Below, in pieces: positions 5,444 through 5,562 of a stretch of 5,562 nucleotides of DNA (position 1 is its first letter; each line of letters starts with the position of its first letter). This DNA comes from Pseudomonadota bacterium (GTDB lineage: Bacteria; Pseudomonadota; Gammaproteobacteria; Burkholderiales; Burkholderiaceae_C). The position numbers were made by a program, and so were the translations under genes. The notes under the pieces were generated by a model, which saw nothing but the letters and a program-made list of their open reading frames with translations, ran no database searches and had not been told where the DNA came from. Location: assembly GCA_023387335.1 (NCBI GenBank), contig JAEWIF010000007.1:1-5562 (forward strand). The letters are read 5' to 3'.

Positions 5444-5562
5444 CTATACTGACTATTCAAGTGGTTATTTGCATACGTCTTTACGCAAGGTTAATGACGT
5501 GCGCGTGTAAATACCTGTTTAACAGATCGTTACGGGTCTACACCCTAATAAAGCTTAAGCAA
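5444..5562. other. No recognisable feature at right edge
   Basis: I see no gene here. A plus-strand TATACT (5445-5450) resembles a -10 box but has no acceptable -35 at 16-18 bases, so I do not call a promoter. The edge may be upstream DNA of a gene beyond the window. Confidence 0.4.

Noticed and set aside
5445..5450. TATACT as a promoter -10 box near the right edge
   Set aside because: No acceptable -35 element at 16-18 bases and no extended -10 TG.

Overview
The window looks like an accessory stretch of an enterobacterial (Enterobacterales) chromosome. This is inferred from a close SbmC/GyrI-type protein, a MipA/OmpV-family outer-membrane protein, strong Shine-Dalgarno sites and mixed base composition. 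No rRNA, tRNA, CRISPR array, transposase or integrase was seen.

Layout. Positions 1-429 hold no convincing gene: one copy of a ~50-bp dispersed repeat containing a strong stem-loop, a minus-strand open stretch that reads like decayed coding DNA, and a heptamer tandem repeat. Positions 430-1674 hold a two-gene minus-strand operon: a short-chain dehydrogenase/reductase followed by a GyrI/SbmC-like small-molecule-binding protein. Positions 1675-1821 are an AT-rich divergent control region with two palindromes; one overlaps the best promoter for the dehydrogenase. Positions 1822-4875 are a tightly packed plus-strand operon: a frameshifted mipA/ompV-like gene, a class C beta-lactamase-fold (peptidase S12) serine hydrolase, an unrecognised 115-residue four-helix membrane protein, a DUF2975-like membrane protein and a small Cro/C1-type repressor of the YozG type. 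A clear intrinsic terminator follows at 4905-4935. Positions 4936-5562 are mostly non-genic, with a stem-loop, a second copy of the dispersed repeat in the same orientation, an inverted repeat and weak short minus-strand frames.

How the genes may work together (inference). The plus-strand operon couples envelope proteins, namely a secreted or anchored penicillin-recognising-type hydrolase and an outer-membrane barrel of the family that includes the MltA-interacting protein, to a membrane protein/repressor pair that could sense envelope or membrane state. The divergent dehydrogenase/GyrI-like pair looks like a small detoxification operon. The outer-membrane gene appears broken by a one-base deletion, so the operon may be partly decayed, or the base may be a sequencing error. 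The two dispersed repeats bracket the whole gene block, which suggests it sits as an accessory cassette between degenerate intergenic sequences.
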